25,262 nucleotides of DNA from a virus, in IMG/VR virus record IMGVR_UViG_3300037502_001740, positions 1 to 25,262 of that record. One strand, 5' to 3'. The notes beneath the pieces are model-generated. The model saw only the letters and a list, made by a program, of their open reading frames with translations, did no database searches and had not been told where the DNA came from. This document shows, in pieces, positions 23,180-25,262 of this stretch. The first letter of the stretch is position 1, and each line of letters starts with the position of its first letter. A program made the translations under genes and the position numbers.

Positions 23180-24520
23180 TTAAAACCCGCAACTTTTTCT
23201 TATAGCTAAACTATGTGCGCAACCCGCCGATATATACCACCAATCTGTATATCCACCTACGACAGAAACAGGTGAAGATTGATCTACTGTATTACCATCC
23301 CCTAATCTACCATTTAAATCAAGCCCCCAAGCCCAAGCTGTGCCACTTTGTCTTACAGCTAGTGAATGAGATTCACCAGCTGAAATTTGACACCAATCAG
23401 TAAAACCACCGATAACTGAAATAGGTGATCTTTTTGATACTGTAGTGTTGTCACCTAATCTACCTTCACCATTATCACCCCAAGCCCAAGCTGTACCGTT
23501 TGTTCTTACCCCAAGTGAGTGACACGAACCTGCACTTACTTGACACCAATCAGTAAATCCCCCCACTACTGACACGGGTGAGGATTTATCGTTTATAGTA
23601 TTGTCACCTAATCTACCGGAAGAGCCTTCACCCCAGGCCCAAGCTGTACCATTTTGTCTTATAGCTAGTGAATGAGATTTACCAGCTGAAATTTGACACC
23701 AATCTGTAAATCCACTTACTACTGACACGGGTGAGGATTTGTTTACTATAGTATTGTCACCTAATCTACCTTGACTATTTAATCCCCAAGCCCAAGCAGT
23801 GCCGTTTTGTCTTATTGCTAAAGAAAATTCTTCACCGCCGCTTATTTGACACCAATCTAAAATTCCTATTACTGACACAGGAGAAGATTTATTAACAGTA
23901 GTGCCATCACCTAACATACCACATGTTCCTCTCCCCCAAGCCCAAGCAGTGCCGTTTGTTCTTACCGCAAGTGAATGAAGCGAGCCGGCGCTTATTTGAC
24001 ACCAATCTGTAAATCCACCTACTACTGACACGGGTGAGGATTTGTTTACTATAGTATTGTCACCTAATCTACCTTGACCATTATCACCCCAAGCCCTAGC
24101 TGTACCGTTAGTTCTTAATCCAAGTGAAAATTGGTTACCGGCTGATATCTGACACCAATCTGTAAATCCACCAACGACTGAAACAGGCGAGGATTTAGTT
24201 GCTGCTGTGTTGTCACCTATTTGACCTTCATTATTTCGTCCCCAGCCCCAAGCTGAACTGTTTAAACCTTTAAAATCATCTATCCAAGCCGCACCGTTAC
24301 TAAACAAATACTTACATTCATTTGTAATATAAACAAATCTGCCAGTATTATCACTTGCTGTGGGTAAAGAGGCTTGACAAGCAACACTAAAAACTATGCT
24401 TGCTGGTAAGGATATTCCGCAACTAGAACCAGTTAATTGTAATAATTCTAAAGATGTTAAATCAGTGCGTGTAGCCGACTGATTAACGCAATTGATTAGA
24501 TTATTAACACCAAAGGTCAT
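23180..24520 (-). CDS. RCC1-type seven-bladed propeller protein 1 (N-terminal type A)
   Basis: A 446-aa protein, first propeller after the fibre gene, whose stop it overlaps by one base (TAATG). The N-terminal module contains F-S-V-A-C-Q-A-S-L-P, G-R-F-V-Y-I-T-N-E and W-I-D-D-F, close to the module of the 453-aa paralogue. Seven blades follow in regular 51-aa register. Blade 3 lacks one residue (V-I-G-I-L-D-W-C), blade 4 has S for G in V-V-S-G-F, and blade 7 reads D-W-W-Y. Blades 2 and 4 share an 85-base segment differing at one base. Direct translational linkage to the collagen-like fibre suggests it is a fibre-associated head or adhesin. Confidence 0.87.
   Translation of the reverse strand: MTFGVNNLINCVNQSATRTDLTSLELLQLTGSSCGISLPASIVFSVACQASLPTASDNTGRFVYITNECKYLFSNGAAWIDDFKGLNSSAWGWGRNNEGQIGDNTAATKSSPVSVVGGFTDWCQISAGNQFSLGLRTNGTARAWGDNGQGRLGDNTIVNKSSPVSVVGGFTDWCQISAGSLHSLAVRTNGTAWAWGRGTCGMLGDGTTVNKSSPVSVIGILDWCQISGGEEFSLAIRQNGTAWAWGLNSQGRLGDNTIVNKSSPVSVVSGFTDWCQISAGKSHSLAIRQNGTAWAWGEGSSGRLGDNTINDKSSPVSVVGGFTDWCQVSAGSCHSLGVRTNGTAWAWGDNGEGRLGDNTTVSKRSPISVIGGFTDWCQISAGESHSLAVRQSGTAWAWGLDLNGRLGDGNTVDQSSPVSVVGGYTDWWYISAGCAHSLAIRKSCGF
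23400..23464 (-). repeat. 65-base identical repeat, copy 2 (propeller 1, blade 6)
   Basis: The partner of 22521-22585. Identity stops sharply at both ends: g/a on the left and a/t on the right. Confidence 0.9.
23691..23775 (-). repeat. 85-base near-identical repeat, copy 1 (propeller 1, blade 4)
   Basis: Matches 23994-24078 with a single difference, at 23716 (the base behind the S/G change in V-V-S-G-F versus V-V-G-G-F). The two copies are 303 bases apart, two blade lengths minus the codon missing in blade 3. Confidence 0.88.
23994..24078 (-). repeat. 85-base near-identical repeat, copy 2 (propeller 1, blade 2)
   Basis: The partner of 23691-23775, with one mismatch. It suggests a blade-level duplication or conversion inside one gene. 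Confidence 0.88.
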
Positions 24521-25262
24521 TATTCACCTAATGCTAATATAGCTAATGTTCTAGCGTATTCGTCTATACCAAATCCAGTAGCACCAGTAGCACCAGTAGC
24601 GCCGCCGCCTCCGCCACCTTCAATAGTTATTGTAACAGCACCACTAACATTAGTAGCTACTACACCGTTTCCAACAAAGTCAAAACTTGTTACTGAGCTA
24701 GTTAATAAGTTTCCTTCATCATAAACTGCTATGTTAGCGCCTGATCCTGCTGGGCCAGTTGCACCTGTCGCGCCTTGTCCACCTATAGATATAGATGCAA
24801 AGCCAGTTTGAGCCGAACTAAAAGTAAGAGTAGTTGCGTTGGCGTTTGTAAAATTTACAACAGGATAATCATATCTACCTACAAAAGAATTTCCAGTAGA
24901 GTCTATGGGTTCTACGTTTACATATTGAACATTTAAATTATGAACTATGGTCCATACGTTTGACGCAGAGCCTTGTGTGTGAACATATGCTCCACCTAGA
25001 CTAGGTGAACCTGTAGCACCTACTGCACCCGAGTAACCGGAAGTACCAGAGAAGCCAGAAATACCAGAGAAGCCAGATATACCAGAATAACCAGAGAATC
25101 CAGATATACCCGAATAACCACTGAAGCCAGAAGTACCTTCACCTGAGTAACCACTTATACCTGAGTAACCAGAGAAGCCAGATATACCTGAGTCGCCACT
25201 AAATCCGCTTATACCTGAATAACCTGATATACCTGAGTAACCGCTTATACCAGAGAATCCTG
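24520..25262 (-). CDS. Collagen-like tail fibre / appendage protein (partial, N-terminus outside window)
   Basis: About 247 C-terminal residues are visible; the gene continues beyond the right edge. From the edge inward there are 24 Gly-X-Ser triplets (X mostly Ile, Phe or Tyr), broken once by G-E-G-T-S. A short G-A-V-G-A-T-G then leads into a globular domain with W-T-I-V-H-N-L-N and V-N-F-T-N-A-N-A-T-T-L-T-F, a pattern known from phage fibre proteins. Two short collagen-like stretches follow (G-A-T-G-A-T-G-P-A-G and a Gly run with G-A-T-G-A-T-G) and the protein ends T-L-A-I-L-A-L-G-E. This is a trimeric-fibre type architecture. The stop overlaps the first propeller gene by one base. Confidence 0.85.
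   Translation of the reverse strand, partial: GFSGISGYSGISGYSGISGFSGDSGISGFSGYSGISGYSGEGTSGFSGYSGISGFSGYSGISGFSGISGFSGTSGYSGAVGATGSPSLGGAYVHTQGSASNVWTIVHNLNVQYVNVEPIDSTGNSFVGRYDYPVVNFTNANATTLTFSSAQTGFASISIGGQGATGATGPAGSGANIAVYDEGNLLTSSVTSFDFVGNGVVATNVSGAVTITIEGGGGGGATGATGATGFGIDEYARTLAILALGE
25030..25262 (-). repeat. Gly-X-Ser triplet repeat tract
   Basis: An in-frame repeat of 9-base units encoding G-[I/F/Y]-S, often as 18-base doublets (GGTATATCTGGATTC-like). It continues beyond the right edge. Third-codon bases vary, so the tract is protein-constrained rather than freshly expanded. It is prone to length variation by slippage. Confidence 0.9.

Larger units (their letters stand above)
15657..24270 (-). 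repeat. 42 RCC1 blade repeats of about 153 bases in six genes
   Basis: Six genes each carry seven in-frame repeats of about 51 codons. The core that encodes S-S-P-V-S-V-V-G-G-F-T-D-W-C-Q is nearly constant (minus strand of caccaatcagtaaa and flanks), with synonymous changes between copies. Loop codons after W-x-W-G and after S-A-G vary strongly. The repeats are interrupted by N-terminal modules and by the DUF4376-like gene. Confidence 0.92.

Noticed and set aside
15646-23403. Plus-strand open frames across the propeller genes with repeated P-P-T-T-E-T-G-D-D-L patterns
   Set aside because: They are antisense shadows of the repeated S-S-P-V-S-V-V-G-G-F core; no ribosome sites, and they recur wherever the repeat recurs.
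15654-24520. Diversity-generating retroelement as the source of loop variation
   Set aside because: No reverse transcriptase or template repeat is in the window, and variable codons are not confined to adenine-rich NNY-type sites.
15654-24520. CRISPR-like regular repeats
   Set aside because: The repeat unit is about 153 bases, fully coding and in frame; conserved parts encode the RCC1 core.

Overview
The window looks like part of the genome of a T4-like marine myovirus, of the kind that infects cyanobacteria or SAR11-type bacteria. The evidence is an AT-rich sequence, a compact one-strand layout with ATGA/TAATG overlaps, a phage-type nrdA-nrdB-glutaredoxin cluster, a PAAR spike-tip protein, Gly-X-Ser tail fibre sequence, and a block of glycosyltransferase, sulfotransferase and methyltransferase genes. 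All supported genes lie on the minus strand, so they are read from right to left. I found no tRNA, rRNA, integrase, insertion sequence or CRISPR array. The host cannot be fixed from this sequence.

In transcription order, the right third (about 25262 to 15654) is an adhesin block. It starts with the C-terminal part of a collagen-like fibre. Six paralogous RCC1-type beta-propeller proteins of 446-473 aa follow, seven blades each (42 blades), interrupted after the third by a 214-aa protein resembling DUF4376 tail-fibre-associated proteins. The six N-terminal modules fall into three similar pairs, in the order A, B, B, (214-aa protein), C, A, C. Blade scaffolds are almost invariant while a few loop positions vary widely, and there are exact repeats between genes.

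A consensus sigma70 promoter (TTGACA, 17 bp, TATAAT) sits at the end of the last propeller gene. It faces the middle third (15604 to about 4450), a tightly overlapping surface-chemistry operon. This encodes a methyltransferase, a TPR-glycosyltransferase, a sulfotransferase, an FkbM methyltransferase, several GT-A and GT9-like glycosyltransferases, a 2OG-Fe(II) oxygenase, an Mrp-type Fe-S carrier ATPase and a protein with a degenerate APS-kinase-like domain. It also encodes a GT2-methyltransferase fusion and a GT9 enzyme apparently split over two genes. The set could modify the host envelope or decorate the phage's own adhesins.

The left part (4454 to 1) holds nucleotide metabolism (nrdA, nrdB, glutaredoxin), with 52-aa and 47-aa unknown genes wedged between them, then an Sm-like small protein and the start of a PAAR protein that runs off the left edge.

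The most promising feature is the repertoire of six seven-bladed propellers, with paired docking domains and clustered loop variation, next to its own glycosylation and sulfation operon. Functional links between the two halves are inference from context.
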